Shown here one piece after another: positions 11,320-22,886 of a stretch of DNA of 64,000 nucleotides (the first letter of the stretch is position 1; each line of letters opens with the position of its first letter). The translations under genes and the position numbers were made by a program. The notes below the pieces were generated by a model, which saw only the letters and a list, made by a program, of their open reading frames with translations, was not told the DNA's origin and did no database searches. The stretch spans positions 2,592,001 through 2,656,000 of the forward strand of contig JAMWFC010000113.1 of NCBI GenBank assembly GCA_027475525.1, read 5' to 3'. This DNA comes from Macrolepiota albuminosa (taxonomy: Eukaryota > Basidiomycota > Agaricomycetes > Agaricales > Agaricaceae).

Positions 11320-12521
11320 AGAGGTGGGGGTTATGCCCACTACTGCTGTATGTGAGTCCTGCACCTGGGAGGAGTGTTTTTTGGATGCCATTGTTCAAAA
11401 TTCCAGAGCTTGTCAAGGGCCTCTCTGAGGTTGCAGCATGGTTTCCAGGTGTTGTCTTCTGGGCCATATCTCTTCTATTGTACCAGGAAGTGGGGTTGTC
11501 CACAAATGTCTCAGGAGTTGAGGATGTCTTCAACCTCATCATAGTATTTGTCCTCAACTTTGACTGGGGGAGGGGGTTCAGGGCATCATTTGAAAAAGGG
11601 GTCTGAAGGGACAGACATGGAAGATCAGGTGCAGACCTTTGAGTCCTGGGGGGAGTTTGATCTTATAGGTGTGGAATGAAACTTTCTTCAAGATCTTAAA
11701 TGGACTAAGATGCTTGTGATTGAGTTTTGGGGAGGGCCAACAGGTGCACAGGTGGCATCAATTTAACCATACCTTTGTTCTGGAGACTCAGTCAGGGGTG
11801 TCTTCCTGTTTTTAGTTGGCGTGTTTCACATAGGCCCAGTTTGTAATGTCAATCTCTTCCTGAAGGAACTCCTGGAGGGACCAGAAATCCTGGGCAACCT
11901 CATAGGCAGCATGTGATAGGATGTCCTAGAGTGAGAGGGTCAGTCAAGGATAGTACCTCTTGTTGGCAAAGAATGGCAATACCCTGGTAGCATAGTGCAG
12001 CATATTGTTGTAGGTGAACATGGCCAGGGGGAGTTCGGCATGCCAGTTGTCCTGCAAATAGTTGATGTATAGCCAGAAATACTGTTTGAGGGACTAGTTG
12101 ACTCTTTTGGTTTGGCTGTTGGTTTCTGGGTGGTAGGCGGTAGAGAGGTCAGTCTTTACTTCAAGAGCCTTACACAAAAAGGTCCAAAACTTGGATATGA
12201 AGAGCAGGCCATAGTCAGAGACAATGTCGTTCAGGAGTCCATGCTTGGCAAAGACGTGCTTGAGAAACAGCTGGGTGAAGTCTGGGGTGGTGTCTGTGGT
12301 ATAACAGGGTAGGAAAATGTCCTGCTTGGTTAGCTTATACACAACAACAAGGATGGCATCAAACACAATTCTACTGGAGGTGGCAAATTCAGCCATATCT
12401 GCTTGGTTAGCTTATACACAACAACAAGGATGGCATCAAACACAATTCTACTGGAGGTGGCAAATTCAGCCATATCTCTTTAAGTTTGGTGCCTGCATTC
12501 GTATTACTAAATCATCCTTCC
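11320..12521 (-). pseudogene. Ty3/gypsy integrase-chromodomain relic
   Basis: On the minus strand, 12396-12094 still reads an integrase core: KLTKQDIFLPCYTTDTTPDF, FLKHVFAKHGLLNDIVSDYG and STAYHPETNSQTKRVN, the last carrying the catalytic Glu. The first catalytic Asp (normally before the RLTK segment) is replaced by Tyr. Downstream, in broken frames, are the 'KTGRHPTPD...VWLN' C-terminal integrase segment and, near 11560-11370, a chromodomain-like stretch (YYDEVEDILNS, then KRYGPEDNTWKP) with in-frame stops. This is a dead chromovirus-type Ty3 element whose 5' part lies beyond the inserted LTR at higher coordinates. Confidence 0.75.
12322..12477. repeat. Exact 77-bp tandem duplication #4
   Basis: 12322-12398 equals 12399-12475, within the integrase relic. 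It shifts the frame at the start of the integrase core. Confidence 0.9.
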
Positions 12522-12526
12522 AGCTT

Positions 12527-13396
12527 TGTCACGACCCCCTCCGGATCCACCCCGAGACACCCCCGGAACCCCACCCGCTAACCCTCCCCCCGACCCCGCA
12601 GAACGCGCCCCGCCATCACTACTACCGGCACCGCCATCACACGCATCAACGGCCGCCATCATCCGTCAACGATCACCATCAGCCAGCCCCCCGGGACCCT
12701 TGCATCATGGACCCCGGGACCAACCGCCATCAACGATCGGATCTCGCGGCGCGGCCATCACGCATCACGCACCACGCATCACAACTCCCTCCACGCCAAT
12801 TGATCGCGCGTCCCCACACGCGCGATCCCGGTATACAGTCCCTGCCCGCTACTCAATGGCCCCCGGAACTCATCCTAGACACCCCGGAACCCCGAGACAC
12901 GTTCCCGTAGTACTTATAGCATAGCTCCCCACTGTATTCGCCAGTCTTGATATTGCATACACTGTTACATTGGTTATTGCGTGCCCTCTTGTTTGACTGG
13001 TACGCCTCGTTTGGTACGCTTCGACTGGCATGCCTTAGTATTTGCGTGCTATAAGTTTGGTACGCACTTCGCGACTCTTAACCTCGTTTGGTACGCTTCG
13101 ACTGGCATGCCTTAGTATTTGCGTGCTATAAGTTTGGTACGCACTTCGCGACTCTTAAGTTACTAACTTGGTCTCATCTTAGAACCTCCGGTTCACGACT
13201 CGACCCCCTCTAACCCCAGTTACCTCCAACCCAAAACCCCCGGACTCTAGTCCCCTATCCCGGGATTACTCCTGTCCTCGTCTTGAACCCCGGAGTCCTA
13301 GCCCCGGAGTTCCAGACACCCGAGTATTTGTAGGTCAAGTCCGCATCGTAAGGGCGTTGCTTTTCCGGAAGGCCCCCGACTCAGCGGAACCTGACA
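12527..13396 (+). mobile_element. Young solo LTR with perfect 5-bp target-site duplication
   Basis: The element begins TGTCACGACCCC and ends GGAACCTGACA, giving inverted TGTCA/TGACA ends. It is flanked by AGCTT on both sides (12522-12526 and 13397-13401). It is CpG-rich and GC-rich against AT-rich surroundings. After removing the 77-bp duplication inside it, the length is about 793 bp. It carries no coding sequence; the ORFs read through it are Pro/Arg/His-rich noise. It sits inside the decayed Ty3 element, so it is younger. Confidence 0.85.
13005..13158. repeat. Exact 77-bp tandem duplication #5
   Basis: 13005-13081 is identical to 13082-13158, inside the solo LTR. Neither flanking base extends the match. 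Confidence 0.9.
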
Positions 13397-13401
13397 AGCT
13401 T

Positions 13402-14305
13402 GTTGTAGGCACAGTTAGGCTGGTTGTGGTCCATGCTCTTGCAATTAAAATAGTGGAGTCTATTGTCCTCAGTAACTGGGGTTGTGCTCCCATAGTTCAT
13501 ATCAACAAAGACCATAGGTTGAGTCGCTTGCAATATGGCAAAGTAGTTTGCCCAGGTGAGAGGCAGAGCTTGTGCAAAGTAGATGTTCCAGGTTGGTTTC
13601 TTTGCTCCAAATTTTGAGATACAGGGGAGCTGGACTTTTTTCAGCTGCTAGTCTGACTTCTAGATTGTTGATGATGTCAAGAGTGGGTTCAGGATTGTGC
13701 TGGGATGTAATATTGCCAATGATCTTACTTTTGAGGAGGGCAGTAAAGGTTTCATCCTTTCTAAGTGTTTCTCTAACTATTCTTGTAATCTCATATTTAG
13801 CTTCCTGTATGGTGGTGGCATCTTTGATGCTTAGGATGAATCTCTTGATAGAGCAGAGGAAACAGGAAATAGAGGAGAGTATGGGATGATGAAGGCAGTC
13901 ACCTCCCTGGTAGAGATGATCAGATTATTGACAAAAGTGAAAAGGCAGTTTTTGATGGTTGGCCTTTCTGTTCATTTTGATTGCCTTTTTTTGCTGTGGG
14001 AAGAATAGCTTTACTCTCTCGCCTGTCATCCTGTATATGAGGGACTTCAGGTTCTTGCTGGTGCTTACCAGATCGGAGTCCTTACTGGCCTGCCAGTCTC
14101 TGATCCAGGCTTTTGATTCTGGATATTGGGCAAAATAGGACTTTTGGTTTGGTAGGAGGTTGAACCACAGGAGGGTGGAGAGATGGATGGTAGTAAAGCC
14201 ACCTGGTGAGGTCTTGGTTCTCTCCAAATCCTTTTCTTGTAGAATAGAATTGAATCCAAAAGGTTCAAAAAAGTGAAACAATGTTAAGAGCTCAGAGTTG
14301 CACAA
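13402..14305 (-). pseudogene. Decayed retroelement gag-like relic
   Basis: Read on the minus strand, frames with stops include a helical stretch (DATTIQEAKYEITRIVRETL) and then HYFNCKSMDHNQPNCAYN, which looks like a CCHC zinc knuckle whose first Cys has become Tyr. A second open piece lies at 14305-13925. Position and orientation fit the 5' (gag) end of the same minus-strand element whose integrase lies at 12.1-12.4 kb. With the solo LTR removed, the two pieces become contiguous. The RT region is missing. Confidence 0.45.
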
Positions 14306-14382
14306 CAGAACCAGATCAATTTTTAATTCAATTCAAGTAGTGTAACAAAAAGCTACCTTAGATAAGGTAGTGTAGACAGTTG

Positions 14383-14472
14383 TAAGTAGTATATTACATA
14401 ATTAAGTAGTATATTACATAATTAAGTAGTATATTACATAATTAAGTAGTAGTATATTACATAATTAAGTAG
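14383..14472. repeat. 20-bp AT-rich tandem repeat
   Basis: The unit aagtagtatattacataatt recurs about four times, one copy carrying an extra 'agt'. It is an ordinary minisatellite. Confidence 0.85.
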
Positions 14473-15788
14473 GAAATTATATGATTATTTCTGTAATTAC
14501 TATGTTACAACTAGCTTACTATTGGATTGAACAACTAATAGGTTGTTCAATAGCACAGTTAGGTTTTAAACCTAAAGCAAAGGCTCTAGGTCACTTGGTT
14601 ACATCTGGGGCTTAAGACAGTGAAAAGAAACAAGTCTGGGATTAAAAGACCTAGTCCTAGGTTGAAGTAAATGAGATAAGCAAGTAGAAGAAGATCAAAT
14701 TGAGGACCAGAGACAACTGGCACATTTTCAACAATGCATTCTGCAATGGAATGCATCTTCTTATTGGACAAGATCTCAATGCCCAGGACCTTTGGACATG
14801 CAGTTCTATGTCTACTGACCAGGCTCATCAAGGCAGATGAGCCAATGACAGGTCAATCTATTGACCCTATGCCTACACTATCCCCTCTGCAGAACTATCC
14901 AGATTCTCCACCTCATGCAGGGCCATTGGGCACTACTCATGAGCCTGCTGCCAAGGAAGAATTCCTTGACTATGATATAGACAATGCTACTACTGATCTA
15001 TTTTATGAATCTGGAGACTCATCCAAAGCCCTTGTTTCTAATTTACCGAGACTGTCATCCTATCTAATTGGAAGGAGAGTGTGTAGTGTAGTGCACTATG
15101 TGGGCCTGTGCCACATAGCTTTAGTTAGTATACTTACAATATTATATTATAATTATTATAATATTTATTTACACTATAATATTACACACTCTAGCTACTT
15201 TATAAGCAGCTTATTTTTGTGTTCTGCTACATTGTCAATAGACCAAGACTGGTCTGATCCAGTGTGTCTGAATCTTAAGCTGTTCAAACTATAACTTCTG
15301 CTACACAGGTCCAGAGTAGATTGTGATGTAATGGCTTCTTAAGGTGCATACTTCTCATTGCCTGTTGTTGCAGCTAAATATGCAAGGTTATTACAGTCTG
15401 AAACTAGAGCTCAAGGAGCATAATAAATAACAAAAGGACTGGGACCCAAACAAGTTCAATAGGTGATTAGACTAATGACTTCAAAGAACTGCCAGAGTAA
15501 ATGTGTTATGTAGCATGGATACCCTGACATTCTACACTTGTATTTTTCAAAATTAGTTTGGCAGGTGATTGTATTCATGAACAAGTCTCTCTGTGTATGA
15601 GGAGTCTGTGAGACCTCATCTCAAATGTTTTCACTGCATGTTTATGGGATCCCAGCCTAACAACTATGGGAAACTTCTGGTCAGATAACGATAGCAGCAA
15701 GATGCATCTCAAGTTTCCAAGGCAGTTATCCCAGATATAAAATTTGAATTCAGGAAAATTTGGGGGCACACCAAAAAAGAACTAAGAC
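14473..15788. other. AT-rich gene-free stretch
   Basis: The 186-codon frame at 14734-15294 shows no recognisable motif and ends in an AT-rich, Tyr/Asn-rich tail, so I do not accept it as a gene. No other supported feature was seen. Confidence 0.4.
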
Positions 15789-15878
15789 AGCCCACCGCGA
15801 GGATCGAACTCGCAGCCTTCAGATGTTCTAGTCACTTGTCTAAAAGTCTGACGCTCTATCCAATTGAGCTAGGCAGGC
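15789..15878 (-). tRNA. tRNA-Lys (anticodon TTT) with a short intron
   Basis: On the minus strand a full cloverleaf can be drawn. The acceptor stem is GCCTGCC with GGTGGGC (two G-U pairs) and discriminator T. The D arm is GCTC/GAGC with an AATTGGATA loop, and the anticodon stem is TCAGA/TCTGA with loop CTTTTA plus A. The T arm is GCGAG-TTCGATC-CTCGC. An intron of about 16 nt follows position 37, the usual place. It lies about 260 bp upstream of LYS2, on the opposite strand. Confidence 0.9.
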
Positions 15879-16138
15879 AATAATAAGATCAATACTTTAC
15901 GATGGAATACTTAGCGCGAGAGGAGGCAGCGACATCTTTAAAAACACTAGACTTGAGTATTGCTCACAATTCAAGGGAAACTACTGTCTAAAGTTGACCG
16001 TCATGCTGTTGCCCAAGGGTACCTTTACCAATCGGAGGAGTTCGGCTACTTTTCGGTAAAATACGGTCGATAAGATCTTTGAGCGAAGATTGATCATAAC
16101 TCTCAAAAATTTGTGCTAACCTTATATCATCTGCACAA

Positions 16139-19100
16139 ATGGCGAACGAACGTCTCGCCAAAGTTGTCGCGAGATTACAGAATCTGCCCTCCATCTCTCT
16201 TCCTACTGATTATCCAAGACCGACAGGTGCTAACAAGGTCATCGAGGCAGCCCATGTCGCACAACTTTCAGAACAAACATCTCTGAGCTTGCTCAAGCTT
16301 GCACTCTACGGTGAAAGCGAGAGTGTGGAAGACGACGACAGTGTCGATGAAAACAGGCCTTCCGCGTTTCATCTCTTGTTGGCAGCGTTCACTGTGCTGC
16401 TGCATCGTTACACGGGAGACACTGATGTTGTTATTGGTTCTTCATCCGCGACTGAACGAGATCCTCTGGTTCTGCGCATATCAGTGGAGCCGACAGATCC
16501 GTTCTGGGCTGTCGTACGACGTGTGCAGCAGGTAGAGAGAGAGGCTGAAGGGGATGCAGTTCCTTTCGATGTCCTTACTAAGGAACTCAACAAGGACAAG
16601 GACGATGGCCTTGAATCTCCCATCTTCCGTGTTCGTTTCTTCGATGAAACTGATAAGCCACAAGACACTTTCATTCTATCAACAAGTCTGACCTCCGATC
16701 TTACAATCTTTGTTACCCGACCCCCAGTCTCAACACGCTCAGCCTTGGCGCCGCATATATCACTCCGTATCATCTACAACTCACTTCTTTTCACCGCGAG
16801 CCGTATCTCCTGCATAATTGATCAGCTTTCGGTTCTCCTTCGCAAGGTTTCCGCAGTCCCTCTTTCACCAGTAGGCGCCGTCCCTCTTCTCACGCCTGCA
16901 CAAAGGGCCAAGCTCCCCGAACCCACTTCTGATCTTGACTGGTGTGGGTGGAAGGGAGCTATCACTGATGTCTTTTCTCGTAATGCGCGTCAATGGCCAG
17001 ATCGGCCTTGTGTTGTTCAGAGCATTCCAGCTGCATCCCTCACTGACGTCCAGGATCGCATCACATTCACATACAGTCATATCTTACATGCTGCCAATAT
17101 ACTGTCACACCATCTCATCAAAGAGGGTATCCAGAGAGAAGAGGTGGTTATGATCTACGCGCACCGTAGTGTCGACCTTCTCGTTGCTGTCATGGCTGTG
17201 CTCAAAGCTGGTGCTACGTTCTCAGTCATTGGTCAGCTCAGACTTTGATTTTTCTTCTTCTTTTTCTGAAGTTAACAATCCAGACCCGGCCTATCCTGCC
17301 TCACGACAGATCGTCTACCTTCGTGTCGCACAACCACGTGCATTGGTCGTTCTCAAAGGCGCTGGCACCATCAGCCCTCCAGTTCGCGAGTTCCTGTATG
17401 CCGAGTTGAAAATCCGCGTCGAGGTTCCTGCACTGGAAGTTCTCCCTGGAAATGGTATCGCTGGAGGAATCGGAGCAAATGGAGTAGATGTACTTCAGCC
17501 TCACTTGCATCTTGCTGACATTGACCCTAATGTCACTCTCGGACCGGACAGTATTGGCACTTTATCATTCACGAGTGGAAGTACCGGTATTCCCAAGGGT
17601 GTAAGAGGGCGGCATTTCAGCTTGACTCATTTCTTCCCGTGGATGGGTGAAAGGTTTGGTTTAAATGAAACTTCCAAGTTCACCATGTTAAGTGGCATTG
17701 CACATGACCCCATCCAACGCGACAGTGAGCGTTTCTGCCTCAACGTCTAAGCTGTACTCTAACAAGTCTTAGTGTTCACCCCTCTCTTCTTTGGCGCACA
17801 GCTCCATGTCCCCACAGTTGATGATATTGGCACTCCAGGGCGTTTAGCTGAATGGATGGCTGCCAGCGAGGTTACCGTCACCCATCTCACCCCTGCCATG
17901 GGTCAACTCCTCTCAGCTCAAGCCACATGTCAGATTCCTTCTCTCCGCAGCGCATTCTTCGTAGGTGATGTGCTTACCAAGCGTGACTGTCTTCGCCTCC
18001 AAGCTCTCGCTGCAAATGTTTGCATCATCAATATGTACGGTACAACAGAAACCCAACGCGCGGTGTCGTACTTTGCCATCCCCCCAATTTCTGAAGACTC
18101 CACGTTCCTCGCCACACAAAAGGACATTATGCCTGCGGGTGAAGGAATGATTGACGTTCAATTACTGGTAGTCAACCGTAACGACAGGAATATTCCATGT
18201 GCCATCGGCGAAGTAGGCGAGATCTACGTCCGCTCAGGTGGCCTCGCAGAGGGTTACCTCGATGCTGACGCGACTGCAGAAAAGTTTGTGAATAACTGGT
18301 TTTCTGCCAGTAGATCACCGCGAAGAGATACCATCCGGCACCCGGTCGAGGACCTCGCTGGTCCCGAGTCACGACATTGGAAGGGAATTCGGGACCGCAT
18401 GTATCGTTCTGGAGATCTCGGGCGTTACTTACCCAGCGGCATTGTTGAGTGTACTGGGCGTGCAGACGATCAGGTGAAGATTCGGGGGTTTAGGATTGAG
18501 CTTGGGGAGATCGACACGCATCTCAGTCAGCATCCGCTTGTACGAGAGAACGTCACATTGGTTAGGAGAGATAAGGACGAGGAGAAGATCCTGGTCAGCT
18601 ATTTTGTGCCACTTGATGCACCAGATCTCCAGGCCTATGCCAGTGACATACAAGAAGAGGAGGGGGACAAGGGTTTGGCGAGGGGTATCCGCAAGTACCA
18701 AAGACTTATCAAAGATATCAGGGAGCACTTGAAGAAGAAGCTTCCAAGTTACAGCGTACCAACACGTAAGGAATCCACTCGGTTCGACTTACAGATAATT
18801 AAACGAAAGTTGACACAGTTTTCGTTCCATTGAGACGTATGCCTCTGAACCCCAATGGCAAGATCGACAAACCCGCCCTTCCTTTCCCAGACACAGCGAG
18901 TGCGGCGACGACAGCACTACAGGCGGAAAAGGGCTCTTCAACGGAAGAGACTATGCGTGTGATCTGGTCGAACCTGCTTCCAAGTGCACCTCAGCCTATA
19001 CCGTCCGACGAAAGCTTCTTTGACCTGGGTGGTCATTCCATACTAGCCACACGCCTTATCTTCGAAATTCGCAAGGTGTTCGTTGTAAACGCTCCATTAG

Positions 19101-20677
19101 GCCTCGTTTTCGACGAACCGACGATCGATGGTCTCGTACGTGCTGTTGATGCTCTTCGTAATGCGGACCTTGGGCTTGAGACCGCAAATGGTGCTCCAAC
19201 TTCATTTGGTGCGCCTAGTGATAAAGCTACCGCTGTTGCCGTTGAGTACGGACAGGATTACAACGAGTTGCTCCCTCGACTCAAAGCTTCTTATCCATCT
19301 CTCCCTTCCGATTTCCACCAACGACCACTTACTGTGTTCCTCACCGGTGCCACCGGCTTCCTGGGCGCTTTTGTGTTGCATGACCTGCTCTCGAGAGAGG
19401 GCAGGATTCAGAAAGTCGTCTGTCTCGTTCGTGCTTCTACTGTGGAAAAGGGCCTAGCGCGTTTGAAGGAGGGTTCAACAGACCGAGGTGTTTGGAGTGA
19501 CTCTTGGGTGTCGTCGGGGCGGCTAGAGGTGGTCACGGGAGATCTTGGTCTAGATCTATTCGGACTTGGGCAGGACACTTGGGATCGAGTAGCTCAGGAG
19601 GCTGATGTTGTGCTTCATAATGGTGCATTGGTGAGAAATTTTCTTCTGCCTTAGAAAAGCGTGTTTTTCATCATGATTTAGGTCCACTGGGTATACCCGT
19701 ATGAAAAACTACGGGCAGCTAATGTAATTGCTACGATGACGGCGATCACACTTGCTTCGACAGGGAAGCCCAAGAACATGGTGTTTGTGTCCTCAACGTC
19801 GGCTGTAGACACCGACCACTATGTGCAACTTTCCGAATCGATGTCGTGTGGGCGGTCTCCGTATTCCGGTGTGCCTGAGAACGATGACCTGGAGGGTGCC
19901 AGGTCTTCACTCAAGACGGGGTACGGCCAAACGAAGTGGGTCTCCGAAAAGCTGCTGTTTGAAGCTGGCAAAAGAGGTCTCAGTGGGCATATCGTACGTC
20001 CTGGATACGTTGTGGGAGACTCGCGTACAGCAGGTGAGCTCATCCGTTCTTCCGTCATTCTCGTCGGTCCCTTTCTGACAATTATCTTTTTTTGCTATGA
20101 AGTCACAAACACCGACGATTTCATTTGGAGATTAGTCAAGGGATGCATCCAGCTTGGTCTTGTGCCTGACATGAATAACACTATCAACATGGTACCCGTT
20201 GACCATGTGGCCCTTTGTACGACTCTATCAGCGATATCGCCTCTCCCGGATGCTTCGATGACCGTTCTTCACATCACTGCTCGGCCACTCCCCACCTTCA
20301 ACAGCATGCTGTCATCTCTGAAACGATACGGGTACGCGACAGAACCCTGTGAATATGTCGTCTGGAGGAGAAAGCTCGAGCAGCACGTCATGGAAGTTCA
20401 AGACAACGCACTGTTCCCTCTCCTACATTTCGTCCTTGACGATCTCCCAACGAGCACTAAAGCACCGGACCTGGATGATACCAACACGACGGCGTTGTTG
20501 CGGCAGCATTCCGGGGACCTTGCAAGGACAGTCGGTGAACCACTCATGGGTCTGTATATCGCCTGGCTTGTCGCGGCTGGGTTCCTCCCGTCGCCTTCAC
20601 TTGCATCACCAGAAAAGCAACTCCCACGCCTGGCAAACGCTGGGACTGTAAAAGCCGCTGGACGAAGCGGCGCTTAG
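16139..20677 (+). CDS. LYS2: L-2-aminoadipate reductase, large subunit (LYS2)
   Basis: This enzyme reduces alpha-aminoadipate to its semialdehyde, using ATP and NADPH on a phosphopantetheine arm, in fungal lysine synthesis. Six exons (16139-17231, 17284-17724, 17773-18765, 18819-19630, 19682-20033, 20103-20677) give 1421 residues, the normal size. The N-terminus carries the LYS2-type LPTDYPRP segment and a condensation-like region. The adenylation domain shows [22 protein letters not shown] and a long C-terminal part ending [15 protein letters not shown] carrier domain follows with the phosphopantetheine serine in [12 protein letters not shown]. The thioester reductase domain begins [19 protein letters not shown]. 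All introns are 48-69 bp with GT-AG ends. The gene is complete and shows no sign of damage. It needs a phosphopantetheinyl transferase encoded elsewhere. Confidence 0.95.
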
Positions 20678-20768
20678 GGCTTGATTTAAAAAAAGACTTA
20701 AGAGAATCTCAGAGATTTGAAACAAAATGTAATAATACTAATATCGTTGTCTTCTTTTAAATTTGATG

Positions 20769-20960
20769 TTACACGATACGCCCGTGCATGACTCTCTTGA
20801 GCCTTTGCGATACTAAGGTGTCTGTGATGCCAATATCCATATCCGGTTCCTCATCTATAGACCCATCCGGTGTGGCGCTCATCCTCCCATCCTTGACGTG
20901 AATCCAACCGCGGTTCTCGGCAGCCCACGGACTGATCTTTGCAAAGTTACGACATATCGA
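20769..20960 (-). pseudogene. C-terminal fragment of the UstYa-like gene, copy 1
   Basis: On the minus strand this reads CRNFAKISPWAAENRG, VKDGRMSATPDG, then a short acidic tail ending MHGRIV and a stop. It matches the C-terminus of the intact UstYa-like gene at 21.6-22.9 kb (CRNFGKIREWAAENRG, VKDGRISATPDG). No upstream exons are present, so it is a truncated tandem duplicate. Confidence 0.75.
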
Positions 20961-21060
20961 AGATAAGGGCTTGATTTTCTAAAGAAAACAGAAGATTTGA
21001 AACAAAACGTAATTGTACTAGGATCGTTTTCTTCTTGATTTGCTGTTTATGATAAGGACA

Positions 21061-21300
21061 GCACGATACGCCCGCGGATGACCCTATTGGGCCTTAGGTG
21101 CCGAACTGCGCTACTAGGGTCTAGGACCCATCATGATGGCGATGGGTAATGATGCCCCACAATCCATGTCATGTCCATAATCCGGATCCGCATTCGGTTC
21201 CTCATCTATAAACCCATCCGGTGTGGCGCTAATCCTTGACATACATCGAGCGGTTTTCGACAGCCCACGGTGATCTTTGCAAAATTGCGACAACCAGGTA
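21061..21300 (-). pseudogene. C-terminal fragment of the UstYa-like gene, copy 2
   Basis: This is a second partial copy, with the block SRISATPDGFIDEEPNADPD in frame on the minus strand and upstream sequence (LSQFCKDH) frameshifted relative to the intact gene. The motif acgatacgcccg downstream of each copy (about 20774, 21064, and acgatacaccc near 21523) shows that all three share one duplicated 3' region. Confidence 0.7.
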
Positions 21301-21567
21301 CGATATCGGAAATACTCGCCTGGATTGTCGCGGTGGCTGGGGTTCCTCCCGCCGCCTTCACTTTGTATCACCCGAGAAGCGACCCAAACCGCTGAACTGG
21401 ACGAAGCCGCGCTCAGGGCTCGATCAAATGTTTGTAAGACTATGATTATTGCAGAGATTTGGAACAAAATGTAATACATAATACTAGTATCGTTTTCTTC
21501 TGATGCTTATGATTGTCACAACACGATACACCCTTAAACGACCATCTCGGGCCTTGGATACCAGAGT

Positions 21568-22886
21568 CTACGCCCCATCATGATGGTGATGGTGATGGCC
21601 CATCCCCATCCCCATCCCCATCCCCATCCCCATCTCCATATCAATATCCATACCCGTCCCATGTCCAAACCCATCAGGAGTAGCGCTAATCCTCCCATCC
21701 TTAACATAGATCGACCCGCGATTCTCAGCCGCCCACTCCCTGATCTTGCCAAAATTACGACAGCTATGCACGATGTCGAATCGGGGGCCCTCGCGTGGTG
21801 AGGATGATGAGGATTCGGGCTTGGAGTCGTGTTCGGGTTCGGGTTTGCGCCAGACGATGGTGCTGATGTCCGCGGAGCACTGGACAGACTGGCGTAATGA
21901 GTTGAGACAGTGCGTTAGGTGCGTTCGGCGCGTGGTGGAAGCCATTGCGTTCGTGGTGTTGTAGTAGTGTTCTGATGGGATATGTGAATGAGCGACCGAG
22001 CGAGAGCGTGTGTGGGCGGAGACATACGAGGATACAACGCCTTCCTGATCATATTCTAAATGCGGAGTGTAGATTAAGTTGAGGGAGGATTAGGAAGGCG
22101 GAATGAAAGGAAATGAATAGAGGACGCACGATGCAGTGGAGTTCATGGAAGACGTCAAGGAGCATGATGTATTTGTTGTCGCTGTTTGGGACTCGCATTG
22201 TTGTGTTGGCGAGTTTAAGAGCTTGTTGTTCGGTTAGTTCTGATATTCCGACTGTTTAATTGTATGTAGAGTGAGTTATGAGGGATGAGGGATGAGGGAG
22301 GTACGAACAGTTGTACAAGTCTTCCCAAGCAGCGTCGACTTTCTCAGAAGGAGGCATGGTGTACATGTCGTCGCCTTCGCCATTGAGACCACTACGGAAC
22401 TTGACGACTTCGTATTCCACGATATCTTCCACCGGGGCTGTTCCCCCCACAAAAAAGGGAAGAAACAACGAAACAAAGAACAAAGAAACAAAGAACTCGT
22501 CAGCCTCGAAACCCCACACGACACGACAACCACAGGAAAAAAAACGCACAATAAAGCACCTGTGGATTCCCGTTCCAGTTCCCGTTGCCGTGCACAAAAG
22601 CGTGGTTGGCTTTGACCTCGGCTTCGGCTTTGACTTCGGCTTTGACTTTGACTTTGACTTTGGCGAGGAGGAGGAAAAGGACGAAGAGCGTGACGAGCTG
22701 CATGAACGCGACGACACCGATGGTCCATACCGGGATTGACGCGCGTTTGGTCATTAACCTGCGGGCAGGCAGGAGGTACTTTGTTTCGTTCGGATGTGCA
22801 GTGTCTTTTCCTTCTTCTTCTTCTTCTTCGTCGTCGTCGTCGTCGACGTGGGCATGGGTATGGGGGAGAAGCGGCTCGTAGAGCAT
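21568..22886 (-). CDS. UstYa-like oxidase, DUF3328 family
   Basis: UstYa-family proteins are fungal membrane-anchored oxidases that modify or cyclise ribosomal peptides in the secretory pathway. From ATG at 22886 the protein has an acidic N-terminus (DDDDDEEEEEEGKD), one transmembrane helix (VWTIGVVAFMQLVTLFVLFLL), and a Lys/Ala/Val-rich linker. After introns at 22438-22549, 22252-22308 and about 22129 onward, family landmarks follow: LYSPVEDIVEYEVV, PPSEKVDAAWEDLYNFGIS, and both conserved HXXHC motifs, HELHC and HLTHC, the second followed by CLNSLRQSVQCSAD. The C-terminal HSCRNFGKIREWA block is also typical. The end is odd: Met-Gly dipeptides and six consecutive His. It is divergent from the repeat-peptide gene at 23468, with about 580 bp between starts. 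The exon between the two HXXHC motifs is uncertain. An in-frame ATG seven codons upstream could be the start. Confidence 0.85.

Noticed and set aside
12317..12924. Pro/His/Arg-rich ORFs in the GC-rich island at 12.5-12.9 kb
   Set aside because: They read across the boundary of the solo LTR and through a 77-bp duplication.
14734..15294. 186-codon plus-strand ORF before the tRNA
   Set aside because: No domain, an AT-rich low-complexity tail and surrounding transposon relics. It is not distinguishable from chance.
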